From Cupriavidus sp. WGlv3 (GTDB lineage Bacteria > Pseudomonadota > Gammaproteobacteria > Burkholderiales > Burkholderiaceae), in the NCBI RefSeq assembly GCF_023952475.1, contig NZ_JALHRX010000001.1:186001-250000 (forward strand): a DNA stretch of 64,000 bases, read 5' to 3'. A program made the position numbers and the translations under genes. The notes beneath the pieces are model-generated. The model was not told the DNA's origin and ran no database searches. It was given only the letters and a program-made list of their open reading frames with translations. Shown here piece by piece: positions 1-10,779 of the stretch; position 1 is the stretch's first letter, and the number at the start of each line of letters is the position of its first letter.

Positions 1-1855
1 TACGTGCCACCACGTCGACCGTTCCCACAATGTCCGCCACGCCGCCGGCATGATCGATGTCTTCATGGCTGACCATCAGGTGGTCGAGCCGCGCCACCCC
101 CTCGGCGCGCAATAGCGGCACCACTACCTGCGCGCCCGCGCTGGAACCGCTGGCATAGCCTGGCCCCGCGTCGTACAGCAGTGCGTGCGTGCGCGTGCGC
201 ACCAGCACCGCCGTGCCCTGCCCGACGTCGAACATCACCGCGCGGAACTGGCCGTCGGCCACCGGCGGGCCGCGCGCCACCAGCATCGGCAGCATCAGCA
301 GTCCGCCATGCCGGCGCAGGCGCGCCGAAGCCACGGGCGCCACCAGCAGCGCCACGCCGAGCGCGGCCAGCAGCAGCGCCACCGGCCCCGCGCTGGCGGC
401 CTCCCACATCGCCCCGGGCAGCATGGCAAACCATTGCAGCACGGCAGCCAGTCCCTGCATGGCAAAGTGGGCGAGCGCCATGACCGGCACGGCCAGCCAC
501 AGCGGCAGCGCGGCGCCCAGCAGCGCCAGCGGCGTCACCAGCAGGCTGACCACGGGAATCGCCAGCGCATTGGCGAACGGCGACACCACCGAGACCTGGC
601 CGAACAGCAGCAGCGTCAGCGGCACCAGCCCGATGGTCACGGCCCACTGGGTGCGCGCTGCCGCGGCAAGCGCGGCCCGCAGCCGTTGCCAGCGCCCTGC
701 GATCGCAGCGTCGCGTCCCGGCCGGGCAGCGAAGAAGATCACCGCGACGGCACCGAAGGACAGCCAGAAGCCGGGCAGCATCACCGCCCACGGATCCAGC
801 AGCAGCGCCACCAGCGCCGCCCACGCCAGCACCACCGACGCCGGCGGCGCGCGTGCTCCCCACACCGCAACCGCCGCGACGCAGAGCATGGCGACGGTGC
901 GCAGCGCCGGGATCTGCATGCCGGCCAGCATGCCGTAGCCCAGCGCGGTGGCCACTGCCATCACCAGCGCGGCTTGCCGCGCCGGCAGCCACAAGGGCAG
1001 CGGCCGGCGCAGGCAGCGGCCGCAGCCGAACGAGTGGCGCCACAACAGTCCGGCAAGCGACGCAGCCATGCCGGCCACCATGGTGATATGCAGCCCCGAA
1101 ATGGCCACCAGGTGGCTCACCCCGGTGCGCCGGAACAACTGCCAGTCTTCCGCCTCGATGCCGCGCTGGTCGCCGATCACCAGCGCGACCAGCACCGCGC
1201 CATAGCGCGCTCCGGCCGGCAGCGCGGCGCGCAAGTGGTCGCGCACGGCGGCGCGCCAGGCTTCGATGCGCCAGGCCAGCCGCTCGCCGGCAGCCTCCTG
1301 CGGCGGACCCTGGGCGCGGCGCACGTAGCCGGTCGCGCCATAGCCTTGCGCCAGCAGCCAGTAGGCGTAATCGAAGCCGGACGGATTGGCGAGCCCGCGC
1401 GGGCGCCGCAGGCGCAGCGTCAGCGTGAAGCGTTGCCCTGGGCTCAACGCTGGCGGCGCGTCGCGCCAGCTGAGGATGACCCGGCCCGGCAGCGGCGGGG
1501 CCGAACCGGCTGACTGCTCGACAGTGAACGCGAAGCGTGTGCCGGTGGCGGTTTGGGTGGGCAGGCCCGAGACCACCCCGCGCACGTCGAGGTCGCGCGC
1601 TTCCAGCGCCATGGGCAGCCATTCGCGCAGGCGCAGTTCGGCGCGCCAGGCGGCCCAGCAGTACGCCATGGCAAAGGCCAGCGCCACCAGTACCAGGCCT
1701 TGCAGCATGGCAGGCAGGCGCCTGCCCCACAGGGCCACGATGGCGCACAAGGCCAGCAGCGCGGCGCCCAGGCGCAGTCCGTGCGCCTGCGGCAGCGTCG
1801 ACTGCTGCTGCAGGGTCCAGGATCCGGCTACGAATGCCACCACGAAGCGACGCAC
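1..1855 (-). CDS. comEC: ComEC/Rec2 DNA-uptake channel, partial (3' end off the window)
   Basis: Inner-membrane channel thought to carry single-stranded DNA into the cytoplasm during natural transformation. The frame is open from a GTG at 1853-1855 (start VRRFVVAFVAG) to the window edge, 618 codons. A GGAGGAGG Shine-Dalgarno lies a few bases upstream of that GTG and decides the start. The N-terminus is a run of hydrophobic helices (for example residues 24-60), as expected for the DUF4131/Competence membrane domains. At residues 596-602 the sequence SHEDIDH, followed by AGG, is the metal-binding motif of the C-terminal metallo-beta-lactamase domain, so only the end of that domain is missing. 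It is the last gene of the lolC-lolD-tatD-comEC run and shares its direction. A longer-looking open frame in the same place (63-1880) is a shadow. Confidence 0.93.
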   Translation of the reverse strand, partial: MRRFVVAFVAGSWTLQQQSTLPQAHGLRLGAALLALCAIVALWGRRLPAMLQGLVLVALAFAMAYCWAAWRAELRLREWLPMALEARDLDVRGVVSGLPTQTATGTRFAFTVEQSAGSAPPLPGRVILSWRDAPPALSPGQRFTLTLRLRRPRGLANPSGFDYAYWLLAQGYGATGYVRRAQGPPQEAAGERLAWRIEAWRAAVRDHLRAALPAGARYGAVLVALVIGDQRGIEAEDWQLFRRTGVSHLVAISGLHITMVAGMAASLAGLLWRHSFGCGRCLRRPLPLWLPARQAALVMAVATALGYGMLAGMQIPALRTVAMLCVAAVAVWGARAPPASVVLAWAALVALLLDPWAVMLPGFWLSFGAVAVIFFAARPGRDAAIAGRWQRLRAALAAAARTQWAVTIGLVPLTLLLFGQVSVVSPFANALAIPVVSLLVTPLALLGAALPLWLAVPVMALAHFAMQGLAAVLQWFAMLPGAMWEAASAGPVALLLAALGVALLVAPVASARLRRHGGLLMLPMLVARGPPVADGQFRAVMFDVGQGTAVLVRTRTHALLYDAGPGYASGSSAGAQVVVPLLRAEGVARLDHLMVSHEDIDHAGGVADIVGTVDVVAR

Positions 1856-1927
1856 GGCACCTCCTCCGATGATCTTGCATGACCTGGAGTTGTACCCGCG
1901 CGCAGGCGCGGCAAGCTTGTCAGCCTG

Positions 1928-2788
1928 TCAAGAAGGCGTGGAAGTTGTGTGACCGCCAGCGAGCGGAGGCGCCATGGTGTCGGCGAACGCCGCCAGCCGC
2001 GGCAGCGCCGCCACGGCATTGCGCCAGGTCGCCTGCGCCAGCGTCAGGGCATCGATGCCACGCAGTTCCGCCATCACGCGCGCCACGCCCGCCACCTCGG
2101 CCGGCGTATTGCGCGCCTTGTGCTGTTCGCCGAACTGGTCATCCGACAGCCAGGCCGGCGCGATGTCCGGCGCATCGGTTTCCAGCACCAGCGCCTCCAG
2201 CGGCAGCTCCGTCGCCAGCCGGCGGATCTGGCGCGCGCGGCTGAAGGTGACATTGCCGCCGAAGCCCAGCTTCAGGCCCTGCTCGACGAAGCGCCGCGCC
2301 TGTTCGTGGCTGCCGTTGAAGGCATGGGCGATGCCGCGTTTGACGCCGAGCTTGCGCAGCTGCGCGCCGACCTGGTCCTGCGACTTGCGCACGTGCAGCA
2401 GCACCGGCAGGTCGAACTCGCGCGCGATCTTCAGTTGTTCGACGTAAAGCCAGGTCTGGTGGTCCGCATCCAGCCCCGCGACGAAGAAGTCGAGCCCGAT
2501 CTCGCCGATGCCGACGAAGCGCGGGTCGCCCATGCTGGCGGCGACCTGGCGCCGCAGCGTGTCGAGCTCGGGCTGGCCCGCGCCAGGCGAGCACAGCGGA
2601 TGGATGCCCAGCGCATAGACGCAGCGCGCGTCGCGCTGCGCCAGCGCGCGCACGGTGTCGAAGTTCCACGCCGCCACCGCCGGCACCACGATGCCGCGCA
2701 CGCCGGCGGCCTCGGCCGCGTCGGTGACCTGCTCGCGGTCCGCGTCGAACTCGCCGGCGTCGAGGTGGCAATGGGTGTCGATCCACAT
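1928..2788 (-). CDS. tatD: TatD-family metal-dependent hydrolase
   Basis: 286 residues, the normal length for TatD-type deoxyribonucleases of the amidohydrolase superfamily. The metal ligands are visible in order: D-T-H-C-H at the N-terminus (His6, His8), the Glu of GEIGLDFF, the His of LLHVRKS, the His of IAHAFNGS and the Asp of LETDAPD. Family members are Mg2+-dependent 3'-5' DNases or D-aminoacyl-tRNA deacylase-like enzymes; which substrate this paralogue uses cannot be read from the sequence. The gene starts 13 bases after the lolD stop and precedes comEC, so it is probably co-transcribed with them. Confidence 0.92.
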   Translation of the reverse strand: MWIDTHCHLDAGEFDADREQVTDAAEAAGVRGIVVPAVAAWNFDTVRALAQRDARCVYALGIHPLCSPGAGQPELDTLRRQVAASMGDPRFVGIGEIGLDFFVAGLDADHQTWLYVEQLKIAREFDLPVLLHVRKSQDQVGAQLRKLGVKRGIAHAFNGSHEQARRFVEQGLKLGFGGNVTFSRARQIRRLATELPLEALVLETDAPDIAPAWLSDDQFGEQHKARNTPAEVAGVARVMAELRGIDALTLAQATWRNAVAALPRLAAFADTMAPPLAGGHTTSTPS

Positions 2789-2801
2789 GGCCGCGGGCGC
2801 T

Positions 2802-4785
<1,984 letters not shown>

Positions 4786-4893
4786 GAGGATTCCTGTTGT
4801 TTCGGAAAAGCGCCAGTGCCCGTCGGGGCGCCGCCGGCGGCACGCAGGCGAGCCGTGGCGGGCGGCGCCGCGCTCACGTTGCGGTCCAGTTCG

Positions 4894-4924
4894 GGCTGGC
4901 GCGAGCCAGCCGGGAGTTTACAAT
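4894..4924 (+). promoter_or_regulatory. Inverted repeat with adjacent -10-like box upstream of the RpfE-type gene
   Basis: GGCTGGC at 4894-4900 and GCCAGCC at 4905-4911 form a perfect 7-base palindrome around GCGA. TACAAT at 4919-4924 is a plausible -10 box 10 bases before the ATG at 4934. No good -35 is seen at the right distance, so this is a weak promoter call; the palindrome would sit in the spacer and could be an operator. Confidence 0.3.
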
Positions 4925-4933
4925 CTCGCCACC

Positions 4934-6061
4934 ATGATGACGCACCTGACCCTGATTGTGCCCTTTTCCGTCCCGCCCGGCGCCGGCGACGACGGCCGCG
5001 ACGACGTCGTGCCCGGCGCGCTGCTGCGGCAATTGGAGCTGCCAGCGCTCGGAAAGTTGCTGACCCGGGCCGCGCCCGGTCCGCGCGAGCGGCACGATGA
5101 CCCGTTCCTGCGCAGCCTGCCGCAGGAACGCTGGCTGGCCGGCAAGGCCGGGCTGGACACGGTGCGGGTGCCGCTGGCGCCCTATATGCGGCTGGCCGAC
5201 AGCGCCGGCGCGGCCACGGCCACCCCGGCGGGCACCCCGGCCGCCGACGGCCAGTCCTGGGCGTGCCTGCAGCCGGTGCACATCCATGCCGCGCGCGACC
5301 ACCTGGTGCTGATGCCGCCGGGCCAGCTCGGCCTGCGGCCGCAGGAAGCCACCGCGCTGCGCGAGGCCATCGACGCGCTGCTGCAGGAATCCGGCATCGC
5401 GCTGGAAACGCCCTGCCCGCAGCGCTGGTACCTGCCCGAGGCCGTGTTCGGCCCGCTCGAGGCGACCACGCCGCTGCGCGCGGCGGGCCGCAATATCGAC
5501 ATCTGGATGCAGGCCGGCGAACGCGCGCGCGACTGGCGCCGGCTGCAGAACGAAATCCAGATGACGTGGTTCGACCACCGCGTCAACCAGGCCCGCGAGG
5601 CCGCCGGCGAGGTCCCGGTCAATTCGGTCTGGCTGTACGGCGGCGGCGCGCTGCAACCGGTGCCGCGGCTGGCCGACACGGTGCTGAGCAACGACCCGTT
5701 CCTGAGCGGCCTGGCGCTGGCCGCCGGCAGCCGCGTGCTGCCGGTGCCGGCGGGCCTGGCCGGCGCGGCCGCGCTCGAGGGCCCGGTGCTGGCCTTGCTC
5801 GACAGCGCCACCGAGGCGCATATCGCCGAGGACTGGGGGCTGTGGCTGGACCGCATGCACGCGCTCGATGCGGACTGGTTCGGTCCGGCGCTGGAAGCGC
5901 TGGCGGCCGGCCGGATCGGCGCCATCACGCTGGTGCTGGGGGGCGAGAACCACTTTGCCGAGTTCACCGTGCGGCGCGCCGACCTGCGCAAGTTCTGGCG
6001 CGGCATGGGCCAGCGCGGCGACTGGCGCGCGCTGCTGTCCGACCTCGCCCTCGCCGCCTGA
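4934..6061 (+). CDS. RpfE-type / phosphoglycerate-mutase-like conserved protein
   Basis: 375 residues, no signal peptide or membrane segment. It resembles the proteins annotated in betaproteobacteria as 'regulatory protein, RpfE type' or as cofactor-independent phosphoglycerate mutase-like, after the gene next to recJ in the Xanthomonas rpf cluster. Recognisable stretches are the N-terminal LTLIVPFSVP, the NSVWLYGGGAL segment near residue 230, and the C-terminal VLGGENHFAEF. No biochemical role is established and I see no clear catalytic motif. It stands 43 bases before recJ and is probably co-transcribed. Two ATGs (4934, 4937) are adjacent; either may be used. Confidence is high that it is a gene and moderate on the family. 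Confidence 0.75.
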   Translation: MMTHLTLIVPFSVPPGAGDDGRDDVVPGALLRQLELPALGKLLTRAAPGPRERHDDPFLRSLPQERWLAGKAGLDTVRVPLAPYMRLADSAGAATATPAGTPAADGQSWACLQPVHIHAARDHLVLMPPGQLGLRPQEATALREAIDALLQESGIALETPCPQRWYLPEAVFGPLEATTPLRAAGRNIDIWMQAGERARDWRRLQNEIQMTWFDHRVNQAREAAGEVPVNSVWLYGGGALQPVPRLADTVLSNDPFLSGLALAAGSRVLPVPAGLAGAAALEGPVLALLDSATEAHIAEDWGLWLDRMHALDADWFGPALEALAAGRIGAITLVLGGENHFAEFTVRRADLRKFWRGMGQRGDWRALLSDLALAA

Positions 6062-6104
6062 AGCCTGAAGCCATCGCTCCCTACACCCCACTGCCGCCCC
6101 GCCC

Positions 6105-7811
6105 ATGACCCGGATCGCCATCCGCCAATATTCTCCCGAACACGCCAGCGCGCTGGCCGCCGCCGGCCTGCACCCGACCCTGGCGCGCATCCTGGCCGCG
6201 CGCGGCGTGGCCCGCGCCGCCGAGCTCGCCACCGATTTGCCCGAACTGGTGCCGCCCGCGGCCATGAAGGGCATCGACCACGCCGCGGCCTACCTGGCCG
6301 ACGCCATCGCTGCCGGCAAGCGCCTGCTGATCGTTGCCGACTATGACTGCGACGGCGCCACCGCGTGCGCGGTGGGCGTGCGCGGGCTGCGCATGCTGGG
6401 CGCGCGGGTCGAGTACATCGTGCCCAATCGCTTCGAGTACGGCTATGGCCTGACGCCGGAGATCGTCGCGCTGGCGGCGAAGCAGAATCCGGACGTGATC
6501 GTCACGGTCGACAACGGCATTGCCAGCGTCGATGGCGTCGCCGCGGCCAATGCGCTGGGCATCGACGTGGTGGTGACGGACCACCACCTGCCCGGTTCGG
6601 AACTGCCGCAGGCCGCGGTGATCGTCAACCCGAACCAGCCGGGCTGCGCATTCCCCAGCAAGAACCTGGCGGGGGTGGGCGTGATGTTCTACGTGCTGCT
6701 GGCGCTGCGCGCCGAGCTGCGCCGCCGCGGCGTGTACACCCCGCAGAGCCAGCCGCCGCTGCAGACACTGCTGGACCTGGTGGCGCTGGGCACCGTGGCC
6801 GACGTGGTCAAGCTGGACACCAACAACCGCATCCTGGTCGCGCAGGGCCTGCGCCGCATGCGCGCCGGCCGGATGCAGCCCGGCGTGGCCGCGCTGTTCC
6901 GTGCCGCCGGCCGCGAGGCCGCGCGCGCCAATACTTTCGACCTTGGCTTCGGCCTGGGCCCGCGCCTGAATGCGGCCGGCCGGCTGGCCGACATGTCGCT
7001 GGGCATCGAGTGCCTGCTGACCGACGATGCCAACCGCGCCTGGGAAATCGCCCAGGAGCTGGACAGCATGAACCGCGAGCGCCGCGACATCGAGGCCGGC
7101 ATGCAGCAGGAGGCGCTGCAGATCCTGGAGCAGCCCATGGCCGGACTGGCGGGGCCGGACGCGTCGGGGCGTTTTACCGTCAGCGTGTTCAACGATACCT
7201 GGCACCAGGGCGTGATCGGCATCGTGGCGTCGCGGCTGAAGGACAAGTTCCACCGCCCCACCATCACCTTCGCGCCAGGCGACGACACCACCGTCAAGGG
7301 CTCGGGCCGCTCGATCCCGGGCTTCCACCTGCGCGATGCGCTCGACCTGGTGTCCAAGCGCCACCCCGGCATGCTGCTCAAGTTCGGCGGCCACGCCATG
7401 GCGGCGGGGCTGACCGTGCGCGCCGAGCGCTTTGCCGAATTCCAGGAAGCCTTCGAGGCGGTCGGGCGCGAATGGCTGACCGACGACCAGCTGGCGCGCG
7501 TGATCGAGACCGACGGCGATATCGAAGAGCAGTGCTTCAGCCCGGAGTTCGTCACCCTGCTCGAGCAGCAGGTGTGGGGCCAGGGCTTCCCGGCACCGAC
7601 CTTCTGCGGCGAGTTCGATGTGCTGCGCCAGAGCGTGCTCAAGGGCAAGCACCTGAAGCTGCAGCTCGGGCGCGGCAGCCAGCGCTTCGACGCGATCTGG
7701 TTCAACCATGCCGACTCGCTCGGCGCCAGCGCGCAGGTGGCGTACCGGCTCGACAACAACACCTTCAACGGCGTCACCCGCGTGCAGCTGGTGATCGAGC
7801 ACGCGCAGTAG
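6105..7811 (+). CDS. recJ: Single-stranded-DNA-specific 5'-3' exonuclease RecJ
   Basis: RecJ degrades single-stranded DNA 5' to 3' in recombination, mismatch repair and processing of stalled forks. 568 residues, the usual length. The DHH phosphoesterase motifs are all present: D79-Y-D-C-D83 (motif I), D136-N in VTVDNGIAS (motif II), D159-H-H161 in VVTDHHLPG (motif III), then a DHHA1 domain with FGGHAMAAGLTV (substrate-binding GGHxxAAG) and a C-terminal OB fold. It lies downstream of the RpfE-type gene on the same strand and is opposed by the LysM gene at its 3' end. Confidence 0.97.
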   Translation: MTRIAIRQYSPEHASALAAAGLHPTLARILAARGVARAAELATDLPELVPPAAMKGIDHAAAYLADAIAAGKRLLIVADYDCDGATACAVGVRGLRMLGARVEYIVPNRFEYGYGLTPEIVALAAKQNPDVIVTVDNGIASVDGVAAANALGIDVVVTDHHLPGSELPQAAVIVNPNQPGCAFPSKNLAGVGVMFYVLLALRAELRRRGVYTPQSQPPLQTLLDLVALGTVADVVKLDTNNRILVAQGLRRMRAGRMQPGVAALFRAAGREAARANTFDLGFGLGPRLNAAGRLADMSLGIECLLTDDANRAWEIAQELDSMNRERRDIEAGMQQEALQILEQPMAGLAGPDASGRFTVSVFNDTWHQGVIGIVASRLKDKFHRPTITFAPGDDTTVKGSGRSIPGFHLRDALDLVSKRHPGMLLKFGGHAMAAGLTVRAERFAEFQEAFEAVGREWLTDDQLARVIETDGDIEEQCFSPEFVTLLEQQVWGQGFPAPTFCGEFDVLRQSVLKGKHLKLQLGRGSQRFDAIWFNHADSLGASAQVAYRLDNNTFNGVTRVQLVIEHAQ

Positions 7812-7838
7812 CGTGCCCGGGGGCGCAGTGCGCCCCGC

Positions 7839-8564
7839 TCAGCCGCGCGACGGCAGGTAGCTGGCCGGGTTCACCGGCTTGCCGTTGCCGCGCACTTCGA
7901 AGTGCAGCTCGCTCGGGCTCGCGCCCATGCGGCCCACGTCCTGCCCCGCCGACACCTGCGTGCCCTCGCTGACCAGCGGCTGGTCCAGGTTGCCGTACAC
8001 CGTGAGCCAGTCGTCGTTGTGCTTGACGATCACCAGCATGCCGTAGCCGCGCAGGTTGCCGACGTGGATGGCGCGGCCGGCGGCAGCGGCGCGCACCGTG
8101 CCGTTGGCCGGCACGGCGATGCTCAGGCCCTTGCTGGCGGGCGGGGAGAAGCCGGCCGTGACGCGGCCGTCGGCCGGCCACTGCAGGCGGATGCTGCTGG
8201 CCGGCGGCCGGGATGCCGCGGCGCTGTCGACACGCGGCGTATCGGTCACGGCCTGGCCGGTGCCGGTCGACGCGGTCGCGCTGCCGGCCGCGGCGCCGGG
8301 CGGCCGCACCCGGATCAGCTGCCCCACCTCGATCTGGCTCGGGCTGGTGATGTCGCTGTTCCAGCGGGTCAGATCGCGCACGCTGCGGCGGTGCTTGCGG
8401 GCGATCGAATACAACGTGTCGCCCCGCTCGACGCGGTAGAAGCCGTCCGGCGCGGGGCCGGTGTCCATGGTGCCGCAGCCCGCGGCGACCATAGCCGTGG
8501 CCGCCAGCAGCAGGCCCAGCGCGCGGCGCCGGCCTGGCTCGATGTCATGTCTGGTTTGCGTCAT
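7839..8564 (-). CDS. LysM/M23-like lipoprotein, probably catalytically inactive (NlpD/EnvC type)
   Basis: Predicted cell-envelope lipoprotein, 241 residues: lipobox ending VAAGC with Cys30, a LysM peptidoglycan-binding domain at about 43-87 (YRVERGDTLYSIARKH to VGQLIRVRP), a Ser/Ala/Pro-rich linker, and a C-terminal M23-like (LytM) domain from about 125. The LytM core is degenerate: where active enzymes have a HxxxD metal site and a Tyr-x-His, this protein reads KHNDDWLTVYGNLD, and of the final HxH only LHFEVR remains. By analogy with NlpD and EnvC it would activate a periplasmic amidase at the division site instead of cutting peptidoglycan itself. It is transcribed away from prfB. Confidence 0.88.
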   Translation of the reverse strand: MTQTRHDIEPGRRRALGLLLAATAMVAAGCGTMDTGPAPDGFYRVERGDTLYSIARKHRRSVRDLTRWNSDITSPSQIEVGQLIRVRPPGAAAGSATASTGTGQAVTDTPRVDSAAASRPPASSIRLQWPADGRVTAGFSPPASKGLSIAVPANGTVRAAAAGRAIHVGNLRGYGMLVIVKHNDDWLTVYGNLDQPLVSEGTQVSAGQDVGRMGASPSELHFEVRGNGKPVNPASYLPSRG

Positions 8565-8734
8565 TCGTCCCTGTTCGTTGTCTTGCCGGGGGCGGCTTGC
8601 AAACGCGTATTATCGCCGCGTGCGCTGCCCGACACCGCCGGATAGACCGTTGCGGGCGTATTCCGTTCGCCGTGCGCGGCCCGCGAACCGGCCCGCATCG
8701 CCGAATCCGCGCCCGGATCACGGCCCCGATCCGC

Positions 8735-8740
8735 TATAAT
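8735..8740 (+). promoter_or_regulatory. Consensus -10 box upstream of prfB
   Basis: A perfect TATAAT at 8735-8740 sits 27 bases before the prfB ATG. No convincing -35 is visible 16-18 bases upstream, so recognition may depend on other elements. A start near 8747 would give a leader of about 20 bases. Confidence 0.5.
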
Positions 8741-8767
8741 TCGAGGTTTTCGAAGCGCAGGAACATC

Positions 8768-9872
8768 ATGGAAGCAGAACGCCTCAACGCCATCTCCGGT
8801 GCCATCTCCGATCTCCGTTCCCGGACGGAAGATCTACGGGGGTATCTTTGACTACGATGTCAAAGTAGGAAGGCTGGACGAAGTCAACGGCCTGCTGGAA
8901 GACCCCGACGTCTGGAACAACCCCAAGCGGGCCCAGGACCTCGGCAAGGAAAAGAAGATGCTCGAGGGCGTGGTCGGCGTCCTGGGCAAGCTCACCGATG
9001 ACCTCGTCGGTGCGGAAGAGCTGTTCGAGCTCGCCAGGGAAGAAGGCGATGACGACACGCTCGAGTCGATCGAGGCCGACGTCAAGGGCTTCGAGGCGGT
9101 GGTGGCGGACATGGAATTCCGCCGCATGTTCGCCGGCGAGATGGACCAGGCCAACGCCTTTATCGACATCCAGGCCGGCGCCGGCGGCACCGAAGCGTGC
9201 GACTGGGCCTCGATGCTGCTGCGCCAGTACCTGAAGTACTGCGAGCGCAAGGGCTTCAAGGCCGAGGTGCTGGAAGAGTCCGAGGGCGACGTGGCCGGCA
9301 TCAAGAGCGCGACCATCAAGATCGAGGGCGAATACGCCTTCGGCTACCTGCGCACCGAAACCGGCGTGCACCGCCTGGTGCGCAAGTCGCCGTTCGATTC
9401 GTCGGGCGGGCGCCATACCTCGTTCTCGTCGGTGTTCGTCTACCCCGAGGTGGACGACTCGTTCGAAGTGGAAGTCAACCCGGCGGACCTGCGCGTGGAT
9501 ACCTACCGCGCCTCGGGCGCCGGCGGCCAGCACATCAACAAGACCGATTCGGCCGTGCGTATCACGCACATCCCGACCGGCATTGTGGTGCAGTGCCAGA
9601 ACGACCGCTCGCAGCACCGCAACCGCGCCGAAGCCATGTCGATGCTGAAGTCGCGCCTGTACGAGCACGAGATGCGCAAGCGCCAGGCCGAGGCCGACAA
9701 GCTCGAGGCCGGCAAGACCGACGTGGGCTGGGGCCACCAGATCCGCTCCTACGTGCTGGACCAGAGCCGCATCAAGGACCTGCGCACCAACGTGGAAATG
9801 TCCAACACCCAGAAGGTGCTGGACGGCGACCTGGACCCGTTCATCGAGGCCAGCCTCAAGCAGGGACTTTAA
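8768..9872 (+). CDS. prfB: Peptide chain release factor 2, expressed by programmed +1 frameshift
   Basis: RF2 recognises UGA and UAA and triggers peptide release. The gene is split: codons 1-27 (ATG at 8768 to CTT at 8846-8848) end at an in-frame TGA (8849-8851); a +1 shift continues in the frame that starts GAC at 8850 and runs to 9872, giving 367 residues against 365 in E. coli. The SPF tripeptide that reads the stop codon is at residues 207-209 and the catalytic GGQ at 252-254. The gene is part of the run recJ-prfB-SDR-lysS. The autoregulatory shift means that low RF2 raises its own synthesis. Confidence 0.97.
8837..8852 (+). promoter_or_regulatory. RF2 +1 programmed frameshift signal
   Basis: The codons read CGG GGG TAT CTT TGA followed by C. 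The Shine-Dalgarno-like GGGGG at 8838-8842, three bases before the slippery CTT (8846-8848), the stop TGA (8849-8851) and the following C (8852) reproduce the classical bacterial RF2 shift site, with C instead of A as the first base of the internal Shine-Dalgarno. Both flanking frames encode conserved RF2 sequence, so this is not a sequencing error. Confidence 0.96.
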
Positions 9873-9972
9873 GACCGTACCCGCCGCCGGCCGGCGGCGG
9901 CACAGCAACCCATCCATCGCTGTACCGCCGCCCGCGCCATGCCGGCACGACGGCCTTTCCGACCGGGGCACC

Positions 9973-10731
9973 ATGAGCGAAGCCAATCACCTGTACATCA
10001 TCACCGGCGCCTCGCGCGGGCTGGGCGCGGCACTGACCAACGCCCTGCTGGTGCCGGGCAACCGCCTGATCTGCGTCGCGCGCAGCCGCAACACCGAGCT
10101 CGAACGCATCGCCACGCTCAGCGGCGTGCCGGTGGCCTGGCACCTGCAGGACCTGGCGCAGGCCGGCCCTGCGGCGACCTGGCTGGCCAGCGTGCTCGAC
10201 ACGCTCGACCTGCCGCCGACCAGCGCCACGCTGATCCTGAACGCCGGCGTGGTCGAGCCGATCGGGCCGATCGCGGCGCTGCAGGAAAAATCGCTGGTGC
10301 CGCACCTGCTGACCAACCTGGCGGCGCCGATGACCATGACCGCGGCGTTCCTGGAGCGCACCGAGAAATTCGGCTGCCCGCGCAAGGTGCTGGCGATCTC
10401 CTCCGGCGCGGCACGGCGCCCGATCGAAGGCTGGAGCGCCTACTGCGCCGGCAAGGCCGGGCTCGACATGTTCATGCGCTCGGTCAACGCCGAATACGCC
10501 CAGGCCGAGGCGCCGCGCACCGTGCGCGCGGTGGCGCTGGCGCCGGGCGTGATCGATACCGGCATGCAGGCCACCATCCGCAATGCCGATTTTGCCCAGG
10601 TGCAGCGCTTCCGCGAACTCAAGGCCACCCGGCAGCTCGCCTCGGCCGAGGAAACCGCCGGCCGCATCGTCGCCTACCTGCACCGCCCGGATTTCGGCAG
10701 CACCGAGCTGGACGATCTCCGCAACTACTGA
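9973..10731 (+). CDS. Short-chain dehydrogenase/reductase (sepiapterin/benzil reductase-like)
   Basis: 252 residues, one Rossmann domain. The cofactor motif TGASRGLG is at residues 11-18, a catalytic Ser in AISSGAARR and the YxxxK motif as YCAGK at about 157-161. The N-terminal TGASRGLG and the Arg in CVARSRN suggest NADP(H). Relatives are called SDR oxidoreductase, sepiapterin reductase-like or benzil reductase; the substrate is unknown. It sits between prfB and lysS, same strand, 49 bases before lysS, an arrangement that says little about its role. Confidence 0.85.
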   Translation: MSEANHLYIITGASRGLGAALTNALLVPGNRLICVARSRNTELERIATLSGVPVAWHLQDLAQAGPAATWLASVLDTLDLPPTSATLILNAGVVEPIGPIAALQEKSLVPHLLTNLAAPMTMTAAFLERTEKFGCPRKVLAISSGAARRPIEGWSAYCAGKAGLDMFMRSVNAEYAQAEAPRTVRAVALAPGVIDTGMQATIRNADFAQVQRFRELKATRQLASAEETAGRIVAYLHRPDFGSTELDDLRNY

Positions 10732-10779
10732 AGCCATACTGAACCCGCGCGCTGCCCGGCGCGCGACCGACACGACATC

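Noticed and set aside
63-1880. A 605-codon open frame on the minus strand starting MQDHRRRC
   Set aside because: It is Ala/Arg/Gly-rich with no domain; the overlapping frame from the GTG at 1855 encodes recognisable ComEC including the SHEDIDH metal motif.
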